From: Bizionia sp.
GTDB taxonomy: Bacteria > Bacteroidota > Bacteroidia > Flavobacteriales > Flavobacteriaceae
Length of the DNA stretch: 64,000 nucleotides
Direction of reading: 5' to 3'
Assembly: GCA_020631395.1 (NCBI GenBank)
Contig: JAHDHI010000013.1
Coordinates: 1 to 64,000, forward strand
A program made the translations under genes and the position numbers. The stretch's first letter is position 1. Each line of letters begins with the position of its first letter. The notes under the pieces are model-generated. The model made no database searches. It saw only the letters and a program-made list of their open reading frames with translations, and was not told the origin of the DNA. Positions 37,684-46,687 of this stretch are shown here, one piece after another.

Positions 37684-38561
37684 TGCTTTCCTTCTTTTAC
37701 AAAATAGCTGACGTCAAACGTGTTTTCATGACCATACTCTTGGTATTGATCATGACCATTACATTTGAAACAGCCCAACAGCTATATTACATCAAGCGTT
37801 TTAGTCTAGGTAGCGACGACGTTACTTTTTTCAACTTGTTGAAAACACAAACCTACAGGTGGTTAATTTGGATGAGCTTGTCGTTGATTCTGATTTGGTT
37901 CGTAAAAACAAAATCTACAAACAAAAAACTAACTTTAACAGCCTTCATCAAGTACAGCTTTGTCATTCTTGGTTTGGTTTTCATCAACATTCTTTTCATT
38001 TCTGCAATTCAAATGTTCCTTACTGAAGACAATGCATCCCTTTCTCTATTGGTAAACGAATACATTTCTTTTTTCATCTTTCAAAAGGCTCCAATGTATA
38101 CTCTTGGTTACATAGCCTTGGCGATGACGTTACATTTGTTCTTTGTAAACGAACAACTGAAAATAGACGTCCAAACACTTTTCGATTTAAAACAGGAAAA
38201 TGTGGAGCTCTATAAGAAATTGAGCCCTGACATCGAAGACAAGGCATCCATCTTAAACATCAAGATTGGAAACAAACGTAAAATCATTCCCGTAAAGGAC
38301 ATCTATTGGATAGAAGCGGATGATTATTGTGTAAAGGTGCATACTACCTCAGCACACACCTATACCATGCGTAGCTCTCTAAAAGCCTTGGAGCAAAAAC
38401 TTGAAGACAACTTTTTGAGGGTACACAGAAAAGCCATTGTGAACATGGATTTGGCCAAAGAGGTCAACTTATCCCAATCTCCAGTTTTAATTCTTCAAAA
38501 TGATGAAGAAATTGCCATTTCCAAGAGCAATTTGAAAACTGTGAGAGATTTTACATCCTAG
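37683..38561 (+). CDS. Membrane-bound LytTR transcription regulator
   Basis: 292 residues. The N-terminal half has about four hydrophobic segments (around 13-32, 56-76, 90-115 and 135-155), followed by a short coiled linker (LFDLKQENVELYKKL) and a C-terminal LytTR DNA-binding domain (about 190-290) with KIIPVKDIYWIEADDYCVKVHT and FLRVHRKAIVNMDLAKEV. It is a one-component membrane regulator without a receiver domain. The start codon shares one base with the rluF stop (TAATG), so they are co-translated. Targets unknown. Confidence 0.85.
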   Translation: MLSFFYKIADVKRVFMTILLVLIMTITFETAQQLYYIKRFSLGSDDVTFFNLLKTQTYRWLIWMSLSLILIWFVKTKSTNKKLTLTAFIKYSFVILGLVFINILFISAIQMFLTEDNASLSLLVNEYISFFIFQKAPMYTLGYIALAMTLHLFFVNEQLKIDVQTLFDLKQENVELYKKLSPDIEDKASILNIKIGNKRKIIPVKDIYWIEADDYCVKVHTTSAHTYTMRSSLKALEQKLEDNFLRVHRKAIVNMDLAKEVNLSQSPVLILQNDEEIAISKSNLKTVRDFTS

Positions 38562-38607
38562 AAAACACCTTCTCATCCGGTTAACATCGAACACCTATTT
38601 CTCTTCT

Positions 38608-39801
38608 TTAGTTTTTCATTATTTTATTAACGATGAACCTCTCATCATTTCTAATTTTCAAAAAATACATTCCATTTGGCAGCTTATCTGTAGAGACCGT
38701 CATTTTTGCCAATGATGCATCTAGTTTATACACTATTTGTCCCATGGCATTTATCAATTCCAAAGAGATTGATCCTGACATGTTCGGAAACTCTATGTTT
38801 ATAACCGAAGTCGTTGGATTGGGATAGATGGAAATGTTATTCAATTCTTCACTTTCAATTCCCAAGGAACAACTACTGTTGTCTATCAACCCTGCCTTGG
38901 TGGCGACGATGGCCATCAAATATTTAGATATCTTATGAAAATAAGGCAAGTGTAATGTATTTACCCTATCATTGGCTGTATGGTAATAGGGCGTCAAATC
39001 ACTAAACTCCGCACCCTCGCTAAGTGCGATGGCCTTGTACCCATTATTCCAAAAACTACCATGGTCACTGGCAGAAATTCCTGGGTTCACTACTTCGGGT
39101 GTCAAACCGATGGCAGCCGAATGCGTATTGAGAATATCAATTAGATCGTCCTTTAAGGATACTGAGTTGCTGTTGGTATGAATGGGTATGTTGTTGTTTC
39201 CATCTTTGTCATATCCAATCATATCCAAATTAATTACACCTAAAATGTTCTTCCCTTCGTTCGATGCTCTATCTGCCCAATCGCTAGATCCCACAAGACC
39301 GATTTCTTCTTCGTCCCACAATGCATACACAATGGTATTGTCTATGCAGTATTGAGACAACACCCTTGCTGCTTCCAGTACTGCAGCCGTTCCCGTCGCA
39401 TTGTCATCGGCACAGTAATTGGCCACAGAATCATAGTGCGCACAGATGACGTAGATGTCGTCTGGGTTGGTTGCGCCTACTTGTGTGGCTACGATGTTTC
39501 TCCCTCCCAAGCTTCCACCACTGTATTGATCGCTTACAACCTCAAGGTTTGAATAACTGCTTAGTTTTTCTTCCAGGTAATCGGCAGCCAAATCATTGCC
39601 AGAGGAACTTACCCTGTTTAATATGGTTACGGTATTTCCTCCAACGATTGTGGTCACCTCCCCAGTAAATTCGTTTAATATTTCGTCAAGATTAGAAGTG
39701 TTGACTTCTCCTATCAAGTCCGATACTGTTTGAGCAGAAGTAACAAAGGTAAAACATAGGGCTAGGGCAAGAATTCGGATGACATTTTTGTAACGTTTCA
39801 T
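38608..39801 (-). CDS. Secreted M28-family aminopeptidase with T9SS tail, copy A
   Basis: 397 residues from ATG 39801. A signal peptide (ILALALCFTFVTSAQ) leads to a zinc M28 peptidase: AHYDSVANYCADDNATG (His and bridging Asp), ALWDEEEIGLVGSSDW (catalytic Glu pair), INLDMIGYDKDG (Asp) and YHTANDRVNTL (His). The C-terminal ~85 residues are a type A T9SS domain (NNISIYPNPTTSVINIEF, PNGMYFLKI, IVNKIMKN). It probably acts outside the cell on peptides. It is a near-copy of the next gene upstream (40036-41229), with which it shares promoter-region sequence. Confidence 0.94.
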   Translation of the reverse strand: MKRYKNVIRILALALCFTFVTSAQTVSDLIGEVNTSNLDEILNEFTGEVTTIVGGNTVTILNRVSSSGNDLAADYLEEKLSSYSNLEVVSDQYSGGSLGGRNIVATQVGATNPDDIYVICAHYDSVANYCADDNATGTAAVLEAARVLSQYCIDNTIVYALWDEEEIGLVGSSDWADRASNEGKNILGVINLDMIGYDKDGNNNIPIHTNSNSVSLKDDLIDILNTHSAAIGLTPEVVNPGISASDHGSFWNNGYKAIALSEGAEFSDLTPYYHTANDRVNTLHLPYFHKISKYLMAIVATKAGLIDNSSCSLGIESEELNNISIYPNPTTSVINIEFPNMSGSISLELINAMGQIVYKLDASLAKMTVSTDKLPNGMYFLKIRNDERFIVNKIMKN

Positions 39802-39975
39802 TTTATGCTGTTTTATCTCAACCAACGGCAATTTCCATGTTATCCAAAAATTCTACCGTTAGCTTAAGGAGTTAATAAAATTTCTTGTTTTGAGGGGTTA
39901 CCTCTGTACGTTTGGAATGGTAAGATTTACAAAAAAGTTTACCATAGCGCAAACAAAACCACCAATCTTCAATTT

Positions 39976-40024
39976 AGAAGCCACCCAAGTCTTTTTGATT
40001 TTGGAAAAAACTTGATTGGCTTCT
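39976..40024 (-). terminator. Possible terminator after M28 copy B
   Basis: AGAAGCCA (39976-39983) pairs with TGGCTTCT (40017-40024), enclosing a second partial pair (CAAGT...ACTTG) and facing A and T tracts. No T run follows on the minus strand, so it is only a candidate. Confidence 0.35.
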
Positions 40025-40035
40025 TTGTCTATTTT

Positions 40036-41229
40036 TTAATTTTTTATGATTTTTTTGACAATAGATTTCTTTTCACTCCCAATTTTCAAGAAATATACCC
40101 CATTTGATAATTGTTCCGTAGAAACCTTTATTTCCATTAAGGTGGTGTCTTGTCGATAGATCATCTGTCCCATGGCATTTACCAATTCCAATGATGTCGA
40201 TCCCAATGTGTTTGGAAGTTCGATGTTTAAGACCGAAGTCGTTGGATTGGGATAAATGGAGATGTTGTCCAATTCCTCGCTTTCAACCCCCAAGGAACAA
40301 CTGCTGTTGTCTATCAACCCTGCCTTGGTGGCGACAACAGCCATCAAATATTTACATATCTTATGAAAGTAAGGCAAGTGCAGGGTATTCACTCTATCAT
40401 TGGCTGTATGGTAATAGGGTGTCAAATCTCCAAACCCAACTGCTTCGCTAAGCATAATGGCCTTGAATCCATCATTCCAAAAACTGGCATGGTCACTGGC
40501 AGAAATCCCAGGATTCACTACGTCTGGAGTCAAACCTATGGCAGCTGAATGCGTATTGAGAATATCAACTGCATCGTCTTTTAGAGATACAGAGTCGTTG
40601 TTGGTATGAATGGGCATGTTGTTGTTTCCATCTTTGTCATAGCCAATCATATCCAAATTGATTACACCCAAAATGTTCTTCCCTTCATTCGATGCTCTAC
40701 CCGACCAATCGTTAGATCCCACAAGGCCATCTTCTTCTTCGTCCCACAATGCATATACAATCGTATTCTCTATGCAGTATTGAGACAACACCCTTGCTGC
40801 TTCCAGTACAGCAGCCGTTCCCGTCGCATTGTCATCTGCACAGTAATTGGTCACCGAATCATAGTGCGCACAGATGACGTAGATGTCGTCTGGGTTGGTT
40901 GCACCAACTTGTGTGGCTACGATGTTTCTCCCACCTAGGCTTCCACCACTATATTGATCGCTTACAACCTCAAGATTTGAGTAACTGTTTAGTTTTTCTT
41001 CCAGGTAGTCTGCGGCCAAATCATTGCCAGAGGAACTTACCCTGTTTAATATGGTTACGGTATTCCCGCCTACGGTAGTAGTGACTTCTCCAGTAAATTC
41101 GTTTAATATCGCATCGAGGTTTGAAGTGCTGACCTCATCTATGAGGCTTGATACAGTTTGGGCAGAAGCAACAATGGTAAAACCCAAGGTGAGGGCTAAA
41201 GTACGGATGGCATTTTTGTAACGTTTCAT
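40036..41229 (-). CDS. Secreted M28-family aminopeptidase with T9SS tail, copy B
   Basis: 397 residues. Same design as copy A: signal peptide (TLALTLGFTIVASAQ), AHYDSVTNYCADDNATG, ALWDEEEDGLVGSNDW, INLDMIGYDKDG, SDHASFWNDG, YHTANDRVNTL and a T9SS type A tail (DNISIYPNPTTSVLNIEL ... IVKKIIKN). All zinc and catalytic residues are kept in both copies, so both are probably active. The differences cluster in the signal peptide, around GLVGSNDW, near the SEAVGFGDLTPYYH loop and in the sorting domain. A partial inverted repeat after the stop (39976-40024) may end the transcript. Confidence 0.94.
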   Translation of the reverse strand: MKRYKNAIRTLALTLGFTIVASAQTVSSLIDEVSTSNLDAILNEFTGEVTTTVGGNTVTILNRVSSSGNDLAADYLEEKLNSYSNLEVVSDQYSGGSLGGRNIVATQVGATNPDDIYVICAHYDSVTNYCADDNATGTAAVLEAARVLSQYCIENTIVYALWDEEEDGLVGSNDWSGRASNEGKNILGVINLDMIGYDKDGNNNMPIHTNNDSVSLKDDAVDILNTHSAAIGLTPDVVNPGISASDHASFWNDGFKAIMLSEAVGFGDLTPYYHTANDRVNTLHLPYFHKICKYLMAVVATKAGLIDNSSCSLGVESEELDNISIYPNPTTSVLNIELPNTLGSTSLELVNAMGQMIYRQDTTLMEIKVSTEQLSNGVYFLKIGSEKKSIVKKIIKN

Positions 41230-41917
41230 TTTATGCTGTTTTTATCTCAACCAACGGTAAGGTCTCGTTTCCAATTTTATTTCAAAATTTTACCGCTACT
41301 TAAGTGGTTAATAAAATTTCTTGTTTCAAGGAATCACTTGGAATCCCATACACATAGGAATGATATGGATAAATACAAAAGTCTTTCCTTAATGGTAAAA
41401 CCAAATGCATCAAACCAACATCTAACCTTTTATTTAGCATAAACTACTGTTCAATTTCCATACAGTATCATTGTTCTTGAGCGAACATTTTTTTGGCGGT
41501 CAACCAAAATCCTGTACAAAATACAAAAAAAAACAAAAATCATCTCGTTATGCTTCGAATAAGATTTAAATGCTTTTTTTGAATCCTCCAAGAAACATCC
41601 AATTTATTTGAATTTGTTTGGGCAAGTGGCATTTTCCATTTTTAGCCTTTCAAGGTTACACTGCACGCCTAGAAAACCCTACTCCAAAATTTGATAGCAG
41701 AAACCTGACTTTTATCATCTTTCATACTTCAACCAAAACTTGTTCATCTTACGATTCTTCCATATCGAGGTTTAAAATGATCCAAAGCCATTTCATTGGC
41801 TTTTTCTTAACCCAATTTACTGCAAATAGGATTTCGTTCACTGCATTTTAATCAAATTAGCACTATCTTTTGTTTTAATTTGAAGTATTAACTCAAAAAA
41901 CCCAAACAACGAACATT
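41230..41917. other. 688-base stretch without a convincing gene
   Basis: Holds the duplicated 5' region of the M28 genes (to about 41330), AT-rich sequence, and a hairpin with a T run on the plus strand (41784-41803). Short open frames here have no start context, signal or recognisable sequence. A small RNA ending at about 41805 is possible. Confidence 0.4.
41784..41803 (+). terminator. Plus-strand terminator-like hairpin with no gene before it
   Basis: AAAGCCA (41784-41790) / TGGCTTT (41797-41803), six-base loop, followed by TT and a T-rich tail. No plus-strand protein gene lies in the preceding 3 kb. Confidence 0.45.
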
Positions 41918-42499
41918 ATGAAAAAAACAGTACTATTTTTATGCTTCTCAATAATTTTCTCAATAACATCATATGGACAAAACAGATATGCTTATGAATC
42001 ATCTGATGCTTTTCCCTTTGGTCGCCCCAATCCTGAAGCTCCAAAACAAATTAAAGACTACGCCTCTCTAATTGGCGAATGCAATTGCAAATCCTTTTCC
42101 AGAAAAAAAGATGGTTCTTGGAATGACCCCGTGGACATGATTTGGGAATGGTCTTACATAATGAATGGCATGGCAGTACAAGACAAAACATTGAAGGCAG
42201 ATGGGGGGCACTCGGGAAGCATAAGACAATTTATCGCAGATAGCAGCAAATGGTATGTACATTATTACTCATCGAAAAAGCCCTCTACGACATTGTCTAC
42301 TTGGACAGGGAACAAAAAGGATGACAAAATAGTCTTATACAGGGATCAAAAAGCTCCCAATGGAACCGAAGGTTTTTATCGTTTGTCGTTCTACGACATA
42401 AGCAAATCTGGCTATAAATGGGTTGGAGAATGGGTTGACAAGACTGAAACAATCGTCTATCCTACTTGGAAGATTGAATGTACCAGAAAAGAAAATTAA
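41918..42499 (+). CDS. Secreted protein of unknown function, possibly DUF1579-like
   Basis: 193 residues with a signal peptide (LFLCFSIIFSITSYGQ). The mature part reads like a small lipocalin-type beta-barrel: DYASLIGECNCKSFSR, MIWEWSYIMNGMAVQDKTLK, GSIRQFIADSSKWYVHYYS, then GYKWVGEWVDKTETIVYPTWKIEC. Trp-rich strands with a final Trp-Lys-Ile-Glu-Cys are reminiscent of DUF1579 proteins, which estimate as periplasmic or secreted; this is a tentative assignment. Two or three Cys (CNCK and the C-terminal Cys) could form a disulfide. Confidence 0.7.
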   Translation: MKKTVLFLCFSIIFSITSYGQNRYAYESSDAFPFGRPNPEAPKQIKDYASLIGECNCKSFSRKKDGSWNDPVDMIWEWSYIMNGMAVQDKTLKADGGHSGSIRQFIADSSKWYVHYYSSKKPSTTLSTWTGNKKDDKIVLYRDQKAPNGTEGFYRLSFYDISKSGYKWVGEWVDKTETIVYPTWKIECTRKEN

Positions 42500-42588
42500 T
42501 TGTTACTTTTATGTTCTGAGTTCGGTTAAGAAAGGTAAACATCATTTTTAATCGAACTTGGATCACATTTAACTTTAATCCGTTTCCA

Positions 42589-43014
42589 ATGAAATCCAAT
42601 CCATCTCCTTTTCACATTGCCATACCTGTACACAATTTGGAAGAGTGCCGCAAGTTCTATCGTGAGGTCTTAAATTGTGAAGAAGGCAGGAGTAGTGAAC
42701 ACTGGATAGACTTCAACTTTTTCGGACACCAATTGGTTATTCACTACAAGGCCAAATCCAATGAAGCAACCACAACCAATGCCGTAGATGGTAAAGCAGT
42801 TCCCATACCTCACTATGGAGTTGTCTTGCCTTGGGATTCGTTTTATGTCCTCGCTGAAGCTCTAAAACAAAAAAACATACATTTCATAATAGAACCCCAC
42901 ATAAGGTTTGAAGGATTGACAGGGGAACAAGCTACGATGTTCTTTAAAGATCCAGCTGGAAATGCCTTGGAGTTCAAAGCCTTCAAAGACATGAGTCAGC
43001 TATTTGTCAAGTAG
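42589..43014 (+). CDS. VOC-family (glyoxalase-like) protein
   Basis: 141 residues, the two-module vicinal-oxygen-chelate fold. [25 protein letters not shown] forms the first beta-alpha unit (metal His), [10 protein letters not shown] the next, [20 protein letters not shown] the second module, and [15 protein letters not shown] carries the closing Glu. VOC proteins are metal enzymes or binding proteins (dioxygenases, glyoxalases, resistance proteins); the substrate is not readable. Its 3' end overlaps the convergent YwaF-like gene by 15 bases. Confidence 0.88.
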   Translation: MKSNPSPFHIAIPVHNLEECRKFYREVLNCEEGRSSEHWIDFNFFGHQLVIHYKAKSNEATTTNAVDGKAVPIPHYGVVLPWDSFYVLAEALKQKNIHFIIEPHIRFEGLTGEQATMFFKDPAGNALEFKAFKDMSQLFVK

Positions 43015-43707
43015 TTTCCTCTTAGCAATTTTCTCTTCTATGAAAAAAGGCAAGTATATTAAAAGAAAATAAGGAATGATCACCAATTGGGCAGTAACGA
43101 CATAATAAGGCCAATCTCCCATGTAATCCAATAACGACGGAGCATCCGGCTTAGCATTCAAATAGGTGTAATTGGCTCCCAAAACCCAATTCACACAATA
43201 CATCACCAGCATATAGAGTTGCAATGCGATTATGGATTTGAATACACTCTTGAAGGTTGGACGATCGTTAAATACAAACGTTGCATAAAACATTACAACT
43301 AGCAACCCCAAATGAACTATCCAATACCTGAAATAATCAAAAGAAGGAAATCCTTCTGCTATGTCTGGAGTTATGACTCCTTGCGTTGTTCCTGCAACAA
43401 CCCAAAAGAATAAAATCTCATAGACCCAATACTTTCTATAATATGTGTAAATGGGAATAATCAAAGCCATGAAACTACATAGAAACAGAGGCAGATCCTT
43501 ACTTACATCATAATTGCCTAGACTCAAAAGGTATATGTTGAAGGCTACAATTGTCAAGGAAACAAAACTACCCAAAATATGAAAGACGTTCTTTTGCCGT
43601 TTGTCATCAAGTTTATGTTTGGCAACGTATATTAAACTCACTCCAAAACACAACGCAATGACGATTGGTATAAAGTGTTGTGATGTTCCCATTTGAACTC
43701 TTTGCAT
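43000..43707 (-). CDS. TIGR02206/YwaF-like integral membrane protein
   Basis: 235 residues with about seven membrane helices. The N-terminal [28 protein letters not shown] and the internal [48 protein letters not shown] and [25 protein letters not shown] segments match the TIGR02206 (YwaF) membrane family of unknown function. Convergent to the VOC gene and overlapping its end by 15 bases. Confidence 0.88.
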   Translation of the reverse strand: MQRVQMGTSQHFIPIVIALCFGVSLIYVAKHKLDDKRQKNVFHILGSFVSLTIVAFNIYLLSLGNYDVSKDLPLFLCSFMALIIPIYTYYRKYWVYEILFFWVVAGTTQGVITPDIAEGFPSFDYFRYWIVHLGLLVVMFYATFVFNDRPTFKSVFKSIIALQLYMLVMYCVNWVLGANYTYLNAKPDAPSLLDYMGDWPYYVVTAQLVIIPYFLLIYLPFFIEEKIAKRKLLDK

Positions 43708-44091
43708 TATAAAAAAATATCAAACGCCATATCTCCAATGATTTGCATACGAAATGTGACAGAGTTAAAAACGAAATATCTAATCAAAAAAGTTGCAGTA
43801 TGACTTTTAACTAAAAGGCTACATTCTTGTTTTATGCCCAATTTGGTCATCACCTATAGCTGGGTCAATGTTCACGCATTCAATCTATAAAATTATTGAC
43901 GGGTGTCTTACAACCTCACTTAGAATTTAATCTTCCAATAAAGTTTTATCTGTCTCATTAATGAATACTATTTTCAAGTACTGCATTAAGGATTAAATTC
44001 TAATCCTTATAAATGAAACATTTAATTCCTTCTCCGTACTACTTACTTCTCTTAGATTTGGTTCGTTACATTAATATTAAAAACATACTTG
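43708..44091. other. 384-base stretch without a gene
   Basis: Between the YwaF-like gene and folD, both on the minus strand. AT-rich, with stop codons in all frames at short intervals. The only structure is an 8-base inverted repeat AAGGATTA (43988-43995) / TAATCCTT (44001-44008) with no T run. Confidence 0.5.
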
Positions 44092-44973
44092 CTATACCAG
44101 TCTGTGGCGTTCTCTTGCCAACAATGTATTTTTTAGAAGCATGGCGATGGTCATAGGTCCAACACCTCCTGGGACTGGTGTTATGTAACTTGCTTTCTTA
44201 CTTACGTTTTCGAAGTCCACATCTCCAGTGATTCTATATCCTTTTGCTAGGGTTTCATCGGGAACGCGAGTAATGCCAACATCGATGATAACCGCATCGT
44301 CCTTTACCATTTCTGCCTTTAAGAAATTTGGAACTCCCAATGCAGAAATAACGATATCTGCTTGTGAGATAATTTGAGTGATGTTCTTTGTGTGACTATG
44401 TGTCAATGTCACCGTAGAGTTTCCAGGGAATCCCTTTCTCCCCATTAAAATGCTCATTGGCCTTCCCACGATATGAGAACGTCCAATGACAACTGTATGC
44501 TTTCCTTTCGTATCCACGTTGTAACGATCCAACAATTCCAAGATTCCAAATGGTGTAGCTGGGATGAATGTCGACATGTCCAATGCCATCTTTCCAAAGT
44601 TCATAGGATGAAAACCATCGACATCCTTATCTGGATGTACGGCCATCAATACTTTTTGCGTATTGATTTGCGGAGGCAATGGCAATTGAATGATAAAACC
44701 ATCAATATCATCATTTTCATTCAACTCTTCGATCTTATCCAACAATTCTATTTCGCTTGTCGTATTGGACAACCTTACCATGGTAGATTCGAAACCAACG
44801 CGCTCGCATGCCCTTACCTTACTTCCCACATAGGTTAAGCTTGCTCCATCATTTCCAACGATGACAGCTGCCAAATGCGGTACTTTCTCGCCATTGGCTT
44901 TCATTTTCTTTACCTCGGCTGTAATTTCGTCTTTAATGTCGTTGCTTACTTTTTTTCCGTCTAAAATTGTCAT
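44092..44973 (-). CDS. folD: Bifunctional methylene-THF dehydrogenase / methenyl-THF cyclohydrolase
   Basis: 293 residues, normal for FolD. It interconverts 5,10-methylene-, methenyl- and 10-formyl-tetrahydrofolate in the cytoplasm. Signatures: YVGSKVRACERVGFES (catalytic Lys), DGFIIQLPLPPQI, PDKDVDGFHP, the NADP site GRSHIVGRPM and the closing TPVPGGVGPMTIAML. It lies directly after ffh; a terminator overlaps the ffh stop, so folD is probably transcribed separately. Confidence 0.97.
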   Translation of the reverse strand: MTILDGKKVSNDIKDEITAEVKKMKANGEKVPHLAAVIVGNDGASLTYVGSKVRACERVGFESTMVRLSNTTSEIELLDKIEELNENDDIDGFIIQLPLPPQINTQKVLMAVHPDKDVDGFHPMNFGKMALDMSTFIPATPFGILELLDRYNVDTKGKHTVVIGRSHIVGRPMSILMGRKGFPGNSTVTLTHSHTKNITQIISQADIVISALGVPNFLKAEMVKDDAVIIDVGITRVPDETLAKGYRITGDVDFENVSKKASYITPVPGGVGPMTIAMLLKNTLLARERHRLV

Positions 44974-45055
44974 TGTCGTTAAACTGTTATTGTATTGAAC
45001 TTTGTCTGGCCGATAACGATCGAAACCATTTAATTTAATTCTTTTTGCAAATAAA

Positions 45056-45082
45056 AAAACACGAGGGACTACCTCATGTTTT
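45056..45082 (-). terminator. Terminator overlapping the ffh stop codon
   Basis: Minus strand AAAACATGAGG, loop TAGTC containing the ffh stop, CCTCGTGTTTT and more T. The stem is 11 bp with one G-U pair; the last codons of ffh form its first arm. Confidence 0.75.
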
Positions 45083-46397
45083 TCATAGCTTGCATCATTC
45101 GTTTTCCGCCACCACCTTGCATCATCTTCATCATCTTGCTCATCTGGTTGAACTGCTTGAGCAATTGGTTTACTTGCGTCACAGAAGTCCCAGAGCCTTT
45201 ACCTATTCGTTTTTTTCGGCTTGCATTTATTATGGCTGGGTTTGTACGTTCTTTTTCCGTCATGGAATGTATGATGGCCTCTATGTGTTTGAAGGCATCG
45301 TCATCGATGTCTATGTCCTTCATCATCTTACCTGCTCCTGGTATCATTCCAACGAGGTCCTTCATATTCCCCATTTTCTTGATTTGTTGAATCTGCTTCA
45401 AGAAATCATCAAACCCAAATTGATTCTTTGCTATTTTCTTTTGAAGCTTGCGAGCCTCTTCCTCATCAAACTGTTCTTGCGCTCTTTCAACCAAGGATAC
45501 GACATCTCCCATCCCCAAGATACGATCTGCCATACGAGAAGGGTAGAAAACATCTATAGCTTCCATTTTTTCTCCAGTACCTATGAACTTGATTGGTTTA
45601 TTTACTACGGACTTAATGGATATTGCCGCTCCACCACGAGTATCACCATCCAATTTCGTTAGTATGACTCCATCGAAATTCAAGACATCGTTAAAGGCCT
45701 TTGCCGTATTTACGGCATCTTGCCCAGTCATGGAATCTACAACGAAAAGTGTTTCTTGTGGTTGTATGGCTGCGTGAATGTTGGAGATTTCGGTCATCAT
45801 CGCCTCATCTACTGCCAAACGACCGGCAGTATCGATGATTACCACATTATGTCCGTTTGCCTTTGCGTGAGCGATACCGGCTTGTGCAATGGCTACTGGA
45901 TCGTTATTCCCTTTGTCGCTATAGACCTCCACTTTAATCTGGTCTCCAACCACATGCAATTGATCTATTGCGGCAGGACGATATACATCGCAGGCAACCA
46001 ACAAAGGTTTCTTTGTTTTCTTCGTCTTTAAGTAATTGGCCAATTTCCCTGAGAAGGTCGTCTTACCAGATCCTTGCAATCCAGACATCAAGATTACACT
46101 TGGCTTCCCAGACAAATTCAATCCAGCTGCATCACCTCCCATCAACTCGGTTAATTCGTCCTTGACGATCTTAACCATCAATTGTCCAGGTTGTAAAGTC
46201 GTCAATACATTTTCTCCAAGTGCTTTTTCCTTTACCTTCTTGGTAAATTCCTTAGCTATTTTAAAGTTGACATCGGCATCCAATAACGCACGACGAACCT
46301 CTTTCAGGGTTTCGGCCACATTAACCTCCGTTATGCTTCCGTGTCCCTTTAAGACGTGTAACGCTTTATCTAACTTCTCACTTAAATTATTAAACAT
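45069..46397 (-). CDS. ffh: Signal recognition particle GTPase Ffh
   Basis: 442 residues from ATG 46397 (an upstream TTG/ATG extension is rejected because the promoter box lies there). N domain (MFNNLSEKLDKALHVLKGHG), G domain with GLQGSGKTTFSGKLA, ACDVYRPAAI, DTAGR and TKLDGD, then a Met-rich M domain (QMSKMMKMMQ) that binds signal peptides and SRP RNA. With the SRP RNA and FtsY it targets membrane proteins to the Sec translocon (secY and secDF are in this window). Confidence 0.97.
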   Translation of the reverse strand: MFNNLSEKLDKALHVLKGHGSITEVNVAETLKEVRRALLDADVNFKIAKEFTKKVKEKALGENVLTTLQPGQLMVKIVKDELTELMGGDAAGLNLSGKPSVILMSGLQGSGKTTFSGKLANYLKTKKTKKPLLVACDVYRPAAIDQLHVVGDQIKVEVYSDKGNNDPVAIAQAGIAHAKANGHNVVIIDTAGRLAVDEAMMTEISNIHAAIQPQETLFVVDSMTGQDAVNTAKAFNDVLNFDGVILTKLDGDTRGGAAISIKSVVNKPIKFIGTGEKMEAIDVFYPSRMADRILGMGDVVSLVERAQEQFDEEEARKLQKKIAKNQFGFDDFLKQIQQIKKMGNMKDLVGMIPGAGKMMKDIDIDDDAFKHIEAIIHSMTEKERTNPAIINASRKKRIGKGSGTSVTQVNQLLKQFNQMSKMMKMMQGGGGKRMMQAMKNMR

Positions 46398-46421
46398 ATT
46401 ATATAGACTTTTTAAGAATTG

Positions 46422-46429
46422 CAAAAGTA
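46422..46429 (-). promoter_or_regulatory. -7 box (TACTTTTG) for ffh
   Basis: Exact TAnnTTTG on the minus strand, 24 bases before ATG 46397. It lies inside the rejected N-terminal extension, supporting the shorter start. No clear -33 TTG. Confidence 0.5.
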
Positions 46430-46588
46430 AAGAAATATTTTGTTTTTTTCTTTACTTAAATACCCGTTTTAAAAGGATCTCCTGTTTAATTATGAGTTCC
46501 TTGAAAAACCATGGGCTTTTTTCCTCATCCGACAATTATCGAAAGTTTTACTACTACTACTACTTTCTCATTATGTCAAAAAACAAAA

Positions 46589-46610
46589 GAGCCATCTCAT
46601 GAGATGGCTC
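46589..46610 (-). terminator. Terminator after the acidic lipoprotein gene
   Basis: A 10-base perfect stem GAGCCATCTC (46589-46598) / GAGATGGCTC (46601-46610) with a two-base loop (AT); on the minus strand TTTTGTTTTTT follows. 77 bases past the stop at 46688. Confidence 0.85.
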
Positions 46611-46687
46611 CTTCCTACTTAATAATCAACTAAAAAATTAAAATCTGGGAAAAATCTTGATTTTCACATTAACTACCTACTAAAATT

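Larger units (their letters stand above)
38608..41330 (-). repeat. Tandem duplication of an M28 peptidase gene with its 5' region
   Basis: Two units of about 1.3 kb in direct order. Both genes encode 397 residues. Similarity continues upstream of both start codons: AACGTTTCATTTTATGCTG, then CTCAACCAACGG, and about 70 bases further TTAATAAAATTTCTTGTTT. The spacer between the genes and the 5' leader differ by small changes only. Confidence 0.9.

Noticed and set aside
41618-41851. A 77-codon plus-strand frame
   Set aside because: It runs through the hairpin at 41784-41803, lacks a plausible start context and shows no recognisable sequence.
43988-44008. Inverted repeat AAGGATTA / TAATCCTT
   Set aside because: It has no T run on either strand and no gene end nearby; kept only as a note in the intergenic entry.
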